This document shows positions 56,801 to 63,755 of a stretch of DNA of 64,000 bases, piece after piece (the stretch's first letter is position 1; each line of letters starts with the position of its first letter). The notes beneath the pieces were generated by a model. It saw only the letters and a program-made list of their open reading frames with translations. It searched no databases and was not told the origin of the DNA. The translations under genes were made by a program, and so were the position numbers. Source of the DNA: Patiria pectinifera (lineage: Eukaryota > Echinodermata > Asteroidea > Valvatida > Asterinidae); NCBI GenBank assembly GCA_029964075.1, contig CM057149.1, forward strand, positions 13,526,465-13,590,464, read 5' to 3'.

Positions 56801-59800
56801 CCGACAGTTATTCCGATAGTTACTCCGATTCGGACGTAAGTCATATTCAGTTTTAAAAGCAAAGTTCTGGGTCCTGGGTTCTAATTCTGGGCGCGTTCAG
56901 CTGTACAAAAACTTGAGAAATGAAAAAAAAAATCATAAAAGACAAATACTTTCAGCGCAAAAACACAACAAACAAAAGTGGAGGGTTGATACATGTACTG
57001 CAAAACAACAAAGTCGGCGTACGGACTGGTGTATTTTGTTCTTAAACCGACTGTAAAACTTTACATAAAATGTCCATACACTAGTACTGTGCAGATTTGT
57101 AGTCAATATCCTTGACTGGTTTTTAGTTTCATCAAGATGACTTTAATATTGGTCAACTTTAAGAAAGTTTGACAGTTTTGTGGCAAGACTTGAAAAACCT
57201 CTTTTACTGGCAACTTTATTATAGATGACATTATGTCGATACACGTTCCACGTTCATTTTTTTCAATTCTCTTTATATCTAGGGCGGGTCTGGAGATGGA
57301 AAGGGGCGTGGCCGTAGGCGGAGGCATAGACGGCGCCGCTACTCCGACGACAGCGACGCAAGCTTCTACAGCGATGATGATGAAGACGGTGGCGGAAGAA
57401 GGCGGGGCCGAAGGAGGGGCGGCGGCAAAAAGGGCGGGAGACGTGGCCGTGGAAGGCACAGGGGCGGGGGCAGCGGCAGTTACGACACGGAGGATTACTC
57501 CGGCAGCGAAGGTAGCTCCTCCTACCTTGACTACGATACGCGCGCGGCGCACGGAAGACGCAGAATGCAAGCGCATAACTCGTTAAAAAACAAAGATGGC
57601 CGGCGCCGCGGACGCAGAACCCGGAAAGGGTCATCAAGTGAACTGTCTTCCACTGACAGGTCCTCTTACAATTCATCATCAACTACACGCTCTAATCCAA
57701 GACGAGGAACGCGGGGTCGGAAAAAGCGGGCCTCCAGAAACTCGACCAAGGGCAAAGATGGCTCCCTCAGGGGTAGGCAGTGTCCCAGGGACAACCTGCA
57801 CCGCGTGCTCCTACGCCCCTCTCTAGCATTGCCACGCCCTTTTATTTCACACAACATGACTAACCCCGATTTGTGTTCGGCTACTCAACAATCACATTTT
57901 CATTGATCGTCAACTCATCATTCGTCACACAGCAGTCCGTCCGTTCATTTTTGTGTTCACCCATTTTGGTATATTCACGACAAACACGTTCATATTCACG
58001 AGCAACTTGTGTTTTTGATCACATCACGCACCTCGATCGTGTGATAACACAAGTTTCCAAATTCACAGCATTGACACATCGAAATTGTGAAATTACTATG
58101 GGTATTAAATCAGCACTTAACGCGCTGAAATACCAAACACTATTTAAGATAATATAATGTAACCATAAATGGAAATGGTAGATTATACTGCTATTAATTG
58201 TAATGACAAAAAGTGTAAGGCACTAATGCTCCAACATTTTGATTTTTTTTGCAAATAAATTTCAATTTGTACAATTCAATTTGCCGAGTCAGCCAGATTA
58301 TATCTGGTGTTTACAAATTGAGAACCTCAAATATACTTGTTTTACATGTAAAACAAACTTGACATGGTTTTGATATTAAGTAAAGATCCCGATTACGACA
58401 GATAATGAACTCGCATTAATGCATTAATGCGTCAACTTCTGCAGAGACTTAAACAAGGAAATGAGAGTTGGGAACCAGTGTGAAAATCTGCTGGGTACCC
58501 GTTTACTGCCAGCAGACTGAACTCGTTTCTGTTTGTTTAACATTTGTGTGTAATCAAAAGTCATTGATCAAGTAAAGAGCCATCAGTCCTTATAAGTGTA
58601 AGGAGTTTAACAAGCTTTCAAAGGAGGGCTCACTGTGATTTATAAGAACGGGAATAATGTACCTTTCACCAGCCTCGACTCTATGGGCGCGTGCGCGTTC
58701 CTTCACTAAGATCGCGCAAGGTATGATGGGAAACAACATGGCGCAGCAAAATCGTACCCATGGAAACGAGGTTGACCTTTCATCCAATCAAGTCTAAGAG
58801 TGACGTTGAAATTGTGACGTCATTTCGTATATAATGTATATAATCGAATTCATTCTCTGTAAATTTAAAAAAAGAACCATAAAAAACACCTTCTTATTCC
58901 TCTTTATAATATTTCAGGATCGTACTCATCGGGAAGTTCTTATAACAGGTAAATGAAAAAAAAAAACCGAATGCAAAATTAACATTGAAACAATCGCAAC
59001 TAGGCTAATTCTCTGCTCACTTAATAATGTCAAACCAAAATTATTTAAACCAAGGGATACGTGAAAGGATATTTGAAAAGATTTTTCCGCTGTTAAATTA
59101 ATCTTCGTAACATTTTCTCTGTGTTTTTTAAATCACATAAGTTGAATTCAATATCCCAATGGAAATTTCTTCAAGTTTTGACTTTCATTGATTTTAACTT
59201 GATATAGTCAGTACTGGGATTGTGTAAAAATGATTGTAAAATTGCTCCTCCATTACTCTCAGACTCAACATTTTTTTCCCAATTTTTATGTTAAACGTCT
59301 CACCAGTTCTGACGACTATTCGTCCTCGGAGTCTCTCCCCGTCAGCTCGGAGGTCAGCGACGCCAGCGACCCGAGCAGCGTGCACTCCAGCGACCTCTCG
59401 TCCATCGACAGCGATCTGGACGAGGAAGAACGGGAGCGCGTCAAGGCCGAAAAGAAAGCCAAGAAACTGGCCGAGAAACGCGCCGCCAAGCAGGAGAAGA
59501 AGGTGGTGGCGCGGAAGGAGGCACGGGAGGTAAAAAGAGAGCAGATCAGACAGGAGAAGAAGGAGCGGAGACGGGAGCGGAGGAAGGAGAGACGGGGTGA
59601 AGACGGGGATGGCCGAGGCAGGGGAAGGGGAAGAGGCCGAGATAGACGGGATAAGAGAAGGTAGGCTAGGCTTCATTAATTAAGCCACTTTTGGCAAAGG
59701 GTTATTTAGAAGAAAAATATGATGAAAAAAAAACCAGAACAGCTGGAGGTAGGAATTGATATTCCTCGTAAAAAAAGGCTAGATCACAGGATGGAGGGAA

Positions 59801-62800
59801 ACACGCACTAGGCAAGGAGCTTATTCCAAAGTGATACAGAACGTGGGAAAAAGCTATAAGAGTATAGCTCTTTGTTCTCCATCTCAGCTCAGCTAAAGTG
59901 CTGTGGGTGAAAGGAAGCAGAGAGCCTGGTTGCACGCTTTAAGACCCTGACAGGATAGAGCAACCAAGTTACACAACATACTGATAACTATACCAGAGAA
60001 AACCTATACTTCTCTTTTTGTCAAAACAAAAAATCCTGTAATAACATTTTGTGATCGATTTTCTAACTAAATTACGAGGCATATTTCTGGATACAAATAT
60101 TTGCTAAGAATTTGAACATTTTGGTAGTTACCTGAAAAAGATGTTACTGCTGCATATTGTTTCCTGCTGTTTTGACTTGGGAAATTTTTTATTCCCTAAC
60201 CCTTGATGGCAGTTATTTTGTTCATGTTGATTTCAGTTTCTTTCAAAAAATATTTTCACAATTCATTAATAGACGTCACCGAACCCCAACCAGTCGCTCA
60301 GTGAGCGTGTGCAGTAGCGTCTCCAGCGTCCGCAGTGACGAGATCTCAGACGTGGACAGCGCCCTCGTCGGCGAGGAAAGAGAACGCGCCATCGAGGCCA
60401 AGAAGGCCCAGAAGAAGGCGGAGAAGAAGGCCGTCAAGCAAAAGGAGAAGGTGCAAAAGGTTAAGGAAGAGCATCGGGAGAAAAGGCGGGAAAAAGAACG
60501 AAAAAGGTATATCAAATTTTCATATAAACTGAATGCCTGACTCCAACAAAGAAGACCTTTAACTTGTCAATATTTCAATGTTACTATACCGATGTCGCGC
60601 CTCGCGCAGCACCCGCTACCTTGGTTGAGTCATATGCTAATGTCTTGCTTGGACCTCAATTTTCAAGTTGACCCCAGGTGGGCATGGTAAATCTCGGTGA
60701 AGCAATTTCCCCCCTTGCCCCTCCCCCGGCCCTTGGGATGCCCATGTCTGGAGCATTGAATTTGTGGTCTCCGGGTAATTCTGCAGGTTGTGCGTTCGAG
60801 TCCAGCCTGTGGTTATGGTGCGAAGTGCCTTAAGGCACTTTGTCACGCAATGCTTCTCTCCACCCAGGAGTAAATGGGTAGCTGTGAGGGCAGATTTGGT
60901 TATTGGTTGATTTTAACTGCTTTGCGCCGAAATGGCAACGAGCTGTGTACTCCTCAGGGAGCTGAGATGGTATTTGGAAATTGGAATGTTTTATTGCCCC
61001 AAAAAGTACAGGCATGGGCGTCGCCAGGATTTTTCTGGGGGTGGGGGGCAAAGCAAATTTTTCGCCAAAATTCCTCAACTTTTTCATTAAATTCTCAATT
61101 TATCATTTTTCCGAGTGTGAGCAGGGGAGCATTAACAGCAATATGGCTTCGCACCTCTTTTTCCTATTTTTACCCCTTTTTTCTTCTTCGTTTTCCCCCC
61201 CCTTCCCCCCCCCCCCCCCCTTACGACGCCCATGTGTACAGGGGAGATAATGATGCAGGGCCTTGAGCACCAATACTGGTCGATACGGGCGCTTTGTAAA
61301 TGCGAATTTATATATATAATAAGGGTGAATTTTCAGTCGTTGGAAACAAATCTATACTCTCCTGATGACGATCAGAGCATACCGACCGAAACGTCTAGTA
61401 AATACCTCCGGTTCTTCTGAGACCACCTTCTAATAATATAGCCCTCACAAGTTCTACCAAGCTGCAGCTGTGTGAACCCATAACCTTATCGCCCACTCTC
61501 ACGTTGATGTTAAACTCTCGTCGTTCCCAGGATAAAACGCGAGATCGAGCGAGAGATGGATCGCATGAGCACGCCCAGTGACATCAGCAGCGTGCACAGC
61601 AGCGAGCTGTCCAGCCTTAGCGACGCCGAGGGGATGACGGAGGAGGAGAGGGTTAGAAAGAAAAAGGAGAAGAAACAGAAGAGGATAGAAGAAAAGAAGA
61701 AGGAGAGGAAGATGCTGAAAGCCGTGCAAAAGGTCATGGCAAAAAGGTAAACATGAAACATGGGTGACATCCTCCGTCTTGTGGCAATGGACTTTATTTG
61801 GTATCGTATCTTATTTGGTATGGTATCGTATTTCAAACCATTGTTCCTCCTTGGAAGCTTATATTCCTCCTTTGAGACTTAAAGTTTTAAAGACTGGCAT
61901 CCATTGAAAAAAAAGGGTTTTAAAAATCTGCCCCTAAGATAAAGTATTAATGAACGTTTCTACTATTGTGCTGTTGTTTTAATCTTTAGGACTAAAAAGT
62001 CTCTGTCGTAGTTAATGCACTAATGTACCGTGTGCACATGGGTTTATTGTAAGAAGTTCAAAATCTACCTCTAAAAATAACATCTATGATCTAGTTCTCC
62101 TAATTTTATTTAGATGTGTTGAAAGGAAAATATATCCCTTTTAATGTGCTTAAATGCTGGATGCATAGTTAAGTTGTGTGCTACATATAAAACAATATTA
62201 AAGAAATAATATTTGCGAGTTTTTCTCATATTGACATTCTGACTCTCTTCTTAAATAATATTTTAACAATTAGGAGGTATGCGTTTATCAAAGGGCCTTG
62301 AGGAAGTTAGGCCATGCGCTTATAAACAAGTCTTACTTTTTTTTAGTTTTATAAATGTTATCCTTTAGACGAATGTGGATTCTTGCGGTTATCTTATAAC
62401 AGTACTTTATTCTGATAAATCTTTCCTCTCAGGAAGAAACGCAGGGGGTCAGGCTCTTCCGACGATTCCTATGCCAGAGGGAAGCAGGATTTCTACGATC
62501 TCCCTCCGGAAATACAAAAGACCATGGTGAAATACTCAAAGGGGAGTAAACGTGGCTTGTTGGGCGAAGAGGGAATGGAGTGGCTAGAGTAAGTCCAAAC
62601 AGACAAGACGGTTCTATTAAGCTCGAAATCAGAATCAAAGAATCACATCTCTCTTAAAAAAAAAGGCCACACTTTTATTTGAATCATGGGCCGAATCAAA
62701 CTTTTTTTGCAACGCATACCAGCTCATTCATTGGTAGTGTTCAGAGGGTTAAATTATTAAACCCAATGTATATATAGGCCCTACTTTTTTTTATTGAAAA

Positions 62801-63640
62801 AGAAGAAAAACAAGACAAAGCTCTTACTCTGAATAATGATGATGTTAAGGAATAATTTTCTTAAGGCTTTTCGCCTCTGTAGGTGTTGACATAAGCACTT
62901 TACACTCTAAAAAATACCGGGTCGGATTTGATCCAGAATTTGGGTGGTATAAGTTTGACCCGATACTTTTCCATGTCAAAATGACAATTTATGGGTTAAA
63001 ATGAACATTTTCCGGGTAAAAACGACACTTTCTCAGTAAAAATGACACTTATCCTTGTCATAACGACACTTTTCCAGGTCAAAATGACACTTTTCCTGGT
63101 CAAAATGAAAATTTTCGGGACAAAATGACACTTTTTCGGGTCAAATGACACCTCTCTGAATCGATCATTTTCCGGGTCACTTGGACTCGGAAAAGTGTTT
63201 TCTTTTTTTGACCCGGACAATTTTCATTTTGACACGGGAAAAGTGTCATTTTGACCCGGAAAAGTATCAAGTCTAATGTAACTCGGATTCCGGGTCGAAT
63301 CTGACCCAAAAGTGATCGAGAGAGGTGTCATTTCGACCCATAAAATAGCCACTCAACCCGCTTCAAAACTCTTTGAAGGCCAACCGACGAAAACAATATG
63401 GTCGCTCTTGACTTTAAAAAGAATTTTGCTTTTGACTTGAAATAGAATCTTGCAACACGGACGAAAGCTTGTGCTCCATTGTTCTCTATCTAAAAATCAC
63501 CAAAACACAATCTATTTAAGGAATTGTCCGGCAGGTCTGTTTATTGAACACTTTGGTATTATTTTTCAGTGACTGGAAAAATAAAAAAGAACGGGAAAAA
63601 AGGAAAAAGAAAAGTAAGAAGGGAAAAGAGGAGTTCACAG
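35511..63640 (+). CDS. Unassigned charged low-complexity protein, 19 exons in window, 3' partial
   Basis: Exons: 35511-35832, 37119-37237, 40116-40226, 41588-41650, 44055-44132, 45452-45521, 46114-46329, 48005-48104, 49350-49612, 51024-51375, 55219-55358, 56555-56835, 57283-57772, 58918-58948, 59307-59660, 60273-60506, 61531-61746, 62433-62588, 63570-63640. They join without a phase break into 1222 codons; the end lies beyond the window. Layout: 1-108 His/Pro/Ser-rich; about 108-350 ordinary composition with a CxxC/H/C/H cluster and helices; about 350-870 Arg/Gly/Ser/Asp blocks of the form RRRRxRHRRR-YSDDS; about 870-1220 Ser/Asp-rich patches each followed by Lys/Glu coil. I see no catalytic motif, signal peptide or membrane segment. 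The composition is like nuclear RS-type or other disordered proteins, but that is not homology. Confidence 0.82.
36035..36310. repeat. Cluster of TGACTGG / CTAGTCA motifs
   Basis: ATTGACTGGTTTTCCTAG, ATTCTAGTCAGATTGACTG, GGCTAGTCAAATTTAACTGG and TTCTAGTCAAATCTGACTAA recur in both orientations over about 270 bases in intron 1 of the unassigned gene. Confidence 0.6.
36400..36505 (+). mobile_element. Possible non-LTR retrotransposon 3' end fragment
   Basis: A frame reads SIDNSLKSSPSFSIFVKNLK then AHLLDLYSHNEL and stop, which resembles the last helix of CR1/Jockey-type reverse transcriptases ('SLSxFKKNLKTHLF'). Short and without the upstream LWNSLP block, so tentative. Confidence 0.42.
37119..37237 (+). 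CDS. Unassigned gene, exon 2
   Basis: Acceptor GTTCACAG, donor GTAAGA. Encodes ELLRQGAVSRATIVQMIEQG then ICRTSFNDVQRFPAIHPSIM, an amphipathic helix followed by a short conserved-looking segment. Ends phase 0. Confidence 0.85.
37545..37765. mobile_element. Foldback element with CATGGGCGTCGC end
   Basis: CATGGGCGTCGCGAGGGGGG at the left; right end CCCCCCTCTAGAAAAAATCC and TGGCGAAGCCATTAAGC. A purine-rich A/G run fills the middle. Relative of 61012-61240. Confidence 0.6.
38085..38285. repeat. GACTCGAGTCGGA motif cluster
   Basis: GAGTCGGATG, GACTCGAGTCGGATGC, TCGCATCGAGTT, GACTCGAGTCGAAGTC and GTCGAGTCGGATC alternate orientation; GCTTAGTCCGTAAAATTGTC is also nearly duplicated at 38030-38070. 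Confidence 0.6.
39447..39694. mobile_element. Foldback MITE, CAGGGTGAGT family, copy 4, right half only
   Basis: From GAGGTTTTATCGCTGGTGAT to TTGACTCACCCTG, ending in TA. Matches the right half of the 42.5 kb copy; the left arm is missing. Confidence 0.8.
40116..40226 (+). CDS. Unassigned gene, exon 3
   Basis: Acceptor TTTTTTTGTATCAG, donor GTAAAT. Encodes SARMERIVRYITFVSAPPIE and RRAPKDRPKSWDRKAYK; both ends phase 0. Confidence 0.83.
40766..41060. mobile_element. Interspersed element with CCTCCGCCAAGG end
   Basis: Left CCTCCGCCAAGGC and right AACCTCCTTGTCGGAGGT are roughly inverted. The inside has GATCCGGACCCAGATCC and, on the minus strand, AACAAGACAACTCAAAAAGT. From memory this type is widespread in aquatic animals. 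Confidence 0.65.
41317..41460 (+). pseudogene. Possible transposase C-terminal fragment
   Basis: A frame reads FISAIATRTRNKLVKDRLEQ then LAICLRLNNNKDE. The 'I-x-T-x-x-R-N-x-L-x-x-x-R-L-x-x-L' pattern recalls the hAT dimerisation region in domesticated transposases. No other part is visible, so the call is weak. Confidence 0.3.
41588..41650 (+). CDS. Unassigned gene, exon 4, Cys-rich
   Basis: Acceptor TTCAAACAG, donor GTAAGT. Encodes PLGPEECFRCQLQTDHAVCE and R. The C-x2-C-x5-H-x3-C spacing continues with H at the start of exon 5, which could bind a metal. Confidence 0.82.
42480..43128. mobile_element. Foldback MITE, CAGGGTGAGT family, copy 5
   Basis: Ends CAGGGTGAGTCAAAAAAAGC and TTTATTTACTCATCCTG with TA flanks. 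649 bases; includes an extra segment around 42680-42900 that other copies lack, perhaps an insertion. Confidence 0.83.
43359..43793. mobile_element. TTAAAGG element with GGTCGGCCGACC core, copy 3
   Basis: Starts TTAAAGGGAAGATACAAC; core CGCTGGTCGGCCGACCACCG near 43527. Ends near GAAACAAGTC. Lies 260 bases before exon 5. Confidence 0.72.
44055..44132 (+). CDS. Unassigned gene, exon 5
   Basis: Acceptor CTGTTTTAG, donor GTAAAA. Encodes HKYLRVGGGFRHSYWYIKQT and MDVIEA; phase 0 both ends. Confidence 0.8.
44351..44976. mobile_element. Foldback element
   Basis: TGCAACCGTAAAACATTTGC at the left pairs with GCAAATGTTTTAGGGTTGCA at the right; inner pairs TTTGGGTATCAGAT / ATCTGATACCCAAA and CACTTTGGATTGCTGAG / CTCAGCAACCCAAAGTG. 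The right border TTGGGGTCACCCTGTA is like 10905. Confidence 0.8.
45452..45521 (+). CDS. Unassigned gene, exon 6
   Basis: Acceptor ATCTCTTTAG, donor GTGAGA. Encodes EHRKVAEEVRQRYMAELASK and ARQ, a continuous helix with the end of exon 5; ends phase 1. Confidence 0.83.
46114..46329 (+). CDS. Unassigned gene, exon 7
   Basis: Acceptor TTTTGCCATCCAG, donor GTATAA. Encodes RIKTYVRGADGKLVSRYCFV, TEEEFQEMKKDVKLARKILG and, later, SKRKYVVDEKGEIVQ. The motif Y-V-x3-D-G-K/E-L/I-V occurs twice. GC-rich exon with strong coding character. Confidence 0.88.
46386..47148. mobile_element. 763-base foldback element
   Basis: GAAAGGCATATAAGATCATT pairs with TAATATATGCCTTT; AATTAGTCAATTGACTGATC pairs with GATCAGTCAATTGACTGATT. 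It starts 56 bases after exon 7 of the unassigned gene. CTGGCTTGCTGTCATTT inside links it to the 25.4 kb repeat. Confidence 0.82.
48005..48104 (+). CDS. Unassigned gene, exon 8
   Basis: Acceptor ACCATGCAG, donor GTAAGA. Encodes SRRKIGDSAYEESIESADVN and NNYYPGKDGRRR; joins exon 7 in phase 1 and exon 9 in phase 2. The weakest acceptor of the series. Confidence 0.7.
48430..49016 (+). mobile_element. Non-LTR retrotransposon 3' end with open reading frame
   Basis: A 193-codon open frame (from 48439) reads KMKLFNTTCITVLLYGCETW, then SCYRIMLSIKRTDHVPNATI, RTRQLKFLGHILRMPDEEPA and GRRKPGRQRTSYL. YGCETW and LGHxLRMP are hallmarks of the C-terminal part of endonuclease-reverse transcriptases. It ends in a (GAT)n run, the usual simple-repeat tail. 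5' truncated, but with no stop or frameshift, suggesting a fairly young insertion in intron 8. Confidence 0.88.
49350..49612 (+). CDS. Unassigned gene, exon 9, Arg/Ser/Asp-rich
   Basis: Acceptor AATCGCAG, donor GTGAGT. Encodes RRGRHHRRDSDSDSFESG, GGGRRRRRHRRGRHGSGG and RRRRRRRSRDDSESSYYEG, alternating basic and acidic blocks. Confidence 0.87.
49934..50276. mobile_element. Foldback element
   Basis: ATTCGTGTTCAAATAAAGGC and AACAAACTCAACCGATTTCA pair with TGAAATCGGTTGAGTTTGTT and ATATTTGAACACGAAT. About 340 bases in intron 9. Confidence 0.78.
50815..50873. repeat. Perfect 17-base hairpin
   Basis: TACCGACGGCAGTTTGA and TCAAACTGCCGTCGGTA enclose a loop of about 25 bases. May be a MITE remnant; about 150 bases before exon 10. 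Confidence 0.75.
51024..51375 (+). CDS. Unassigned gene, exon 10, Arg/Gly/Ser/Asp-rich
   Basis: Acceptor CACTTTCAG, donor GTACGG. Encodes DEDGKRHRRRRRHRRRSYSG, several RRxGGRR and HRGRDYSDDEYSSG blocks, and ends RKRGGRRHRRRHR. Alternative frames are also open because of the CGN/GGN codons; the frame chosen is the only one that splices in phase on both sides. Confidence 0.87.
51395..53130 (-). mobile_element. Composite tRNA-derived SINE repeat, copy 2, inverted and uninterrupted
   Basis: On the minus strand: AACCCGTTCAATGA, tRNA-like head with CCTAGTGGTTAAC and B box GGTTCGAATCC (near 52995), second block, body CAGGGCATGTGGTCCACTCG, tail, then GCCTAGTTTGAAATGTACAT and on to about 51560. Order matches 29441-31020. 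51395-51560 carries the AAATGGGG repeat also seen at 31405. Confidence 0.82.
54350..54945. repeat. GAGTACGAGTAC degenerate repeat
   Basis: CGAGTACGAGTAC and variants (CGAGTATGAGTAG, CGAGCACGAGTACGAG) cluster in 54357-54560 and 54770-54940, with about 200 bases of other DNA between. Confidence 0.75.
55219..55358 (+). CDS. Unassigned gene, exon 11
   Basis: Acceptor CACAATACAG, donor GTGAGA. Encodes SYSDESDLSGDEGEGRRRRR, RGRHHRSRHHGG and SSDYTGSDDS; starts phase 2, ends phase 1. The preceding intron of 3.8 kb contains the second composite SINE and the GAGTAC repeat. Confidence 0.85.
55359..56554. other. Intron 11, nothing recognised
   Basis: 1.2 kb, AT-rich. No paired termini, no tRNA-like head and no coding signal in phase with the gene. 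Confidence 0.5.
56555..56835 (+). CDS. Unassigned gene, exon 12
   Basis: Acceptor CCAATCAAAAG, donor GTAAGT. Encodes RRDRRHRRRRHRGRRHGSGD, RRGRRHRRRRYSDDSGTS and RRRRRRHRRSDSYSDSYSDS. Starts phase 1, ends phase 0. Confidence 0.84.
57283..57772 (+). CDS. Unassigned gene, exon 13, the longest
   Basis: Acceptor TTTATATCTAG, donor GTAGGC. Encodes GKGRGRRRRHRRRRYSDDSD, GGRRRGRRRGGGKKGG, SYDTEDYSGSEGSSSYLDYD and a final Arg/Ser/Thr-rich part. Without splicing the frame would run on to TGA at 57904-57906, adding 45 residues of ordinary composition, a possible short isoform. Confidence 0.85.
57773..58917. other. Intron 13, nothing recognised
   Basis: About 1.1 kb. Apart from the frame continuing to 57906, I see no repeat termini. 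A GCGCGTGCGC-containing stretch near 58685 is the only GC-rich spot. Confidence 0.5.
58918..58948 (+). CDS. Unassigned gene, microexon 14
   Basis: 31 bases between acceptor AATATTTCAG and donor GTAAAT, encoding GSYSSGSSYNR. It is needed to connect the phase 1 end of exon 13 with the phase 2 start of exon 15. Confidence 0.65.
59307..59660 (+). CDS. Unassigned gene, exon 15, Ser/Asp patch plus Lys/Glu coil
   Basis: Acceptor GTCTCACCAG, donor GTAGGC. Encodes SDDYSSSESLPVSSEVSDAS, DPSSVHSSDLSSIDSDLDEE, ERERVKAEKKAKKLAEKRAA and an Arg/Glu coil ending GRGRGRGRDRRDKR. Phase 2 at both ends, like the two following exons. Confidence 0.87.
60273..60506 (+). CDS. Unassigned gene, exon 16, paralogue of exon 15
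   Basis: Acceptor TTCATTAATAG, donor GTATAT. Encodes SRSVSVCSSVSSVRSDEISD, VDSALVGEERERAIEAKKAQ and KKAEKKAVKQKEKVQK. Same order of patch, EERER and coil as exon 15. Phase 2-2. Confidence 0.86.
60600..61000 (+). mobile_element. tRNA-related SINE with CCACCCAGGAGTAAATGGGTA block
   Basis: TGGTCTCCGGGTAATTCTGC and GCGTTCGAGTCCAGCC (60795) look like a tRNA head; the central CTCTCCACCCAGGAGTAAAT then GGGTAGC is like the conserved core seen in several molluscan and echinoderm SINEs, from memory. Body ends near GCCCCAAAAAGTACA at 61010. Confidence 0.65.
61012..61240. mobile_element. Element with CATGGGCGTCGC ends
   Basis: Left CATGGGCGTCGCCAGGATTT and right ACGACGCCCATG are inverted; C-run at 61195-61220. 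Same family as 37545-37765. Confidence 0.72.
61531..61746 (+). CDS. Unassigned gene, exon 17, paralogue of exons 15 and 16
   Basis: Acceptor CGTTCCCAG, donor GTAAAC. Encodes REIEREMDRMSTPSDISSVH, SSELSSLSDAEGMTEEERVR and KKKEKKQKRIEEKKKERK. SSVHSSELSSLSD matches SSVHSSDLSSIDSD of exon 15. Phase 2-2. Confidence 0.87.
62433..62588 (+). CDS. Unassigned gene, exon 18
   Basis: Acceptor TTTCCTCTCAG, donor GTAAGT. Encodes KKRRGSGSSDDSYARGKQDF, YDLPPEIQKTMVKYSKGSKR and GLLGEEGMEWL, a less biased, possibly folded segment. Phase 2-2. Confidence 0.85.
62960..63345. repeat. Minisatellite of TTTTCCGGGTCAAAATGACAC type
   Basis: About ten units of roughly 20 bases around ACTTTTC-GGTCAAAATGAC at 62970-63150, then the complement (GACCCGGA, TTTTCATTTTGACACGGG) at 63210-63350, so the block is an inverted repeat of arrays in intron 18. 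Confidence 0.8.
63570..63640 (+). CDS. Unassigned gene, exon 19, last in window
   Basis: Acceptor ATTTTTCAG, donor GTAAGT. Encodes DWKNKKEREKRKKKSKKGKE and EFT, ending phase 1, so at least one more exon lies to the right. Confidence 0.82.
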
Positions 63641-63755
63641 GTAAGTGGAATGCAGGGGATACTTCCAGCAGGTAATAAATAACAAACAATATCGTCAGCG
63701 TAGAGTATATCAAAAATATTGCACCGTTCACTTTAATCATTTTAAAACCTAAGTA

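Noticed and set aside
56444..56839. 131-codon Ala-rich frame over exon 12
   Set aside because: Shadow of the Arg/Ser frame; its start lies in intron sequence.
57103..57586. Ala/Thr-rich frames on both strands over exon 13
   Set aside because: Same cause; the Arg/Ser/Asp frame alone has matching splice sites on both sides.
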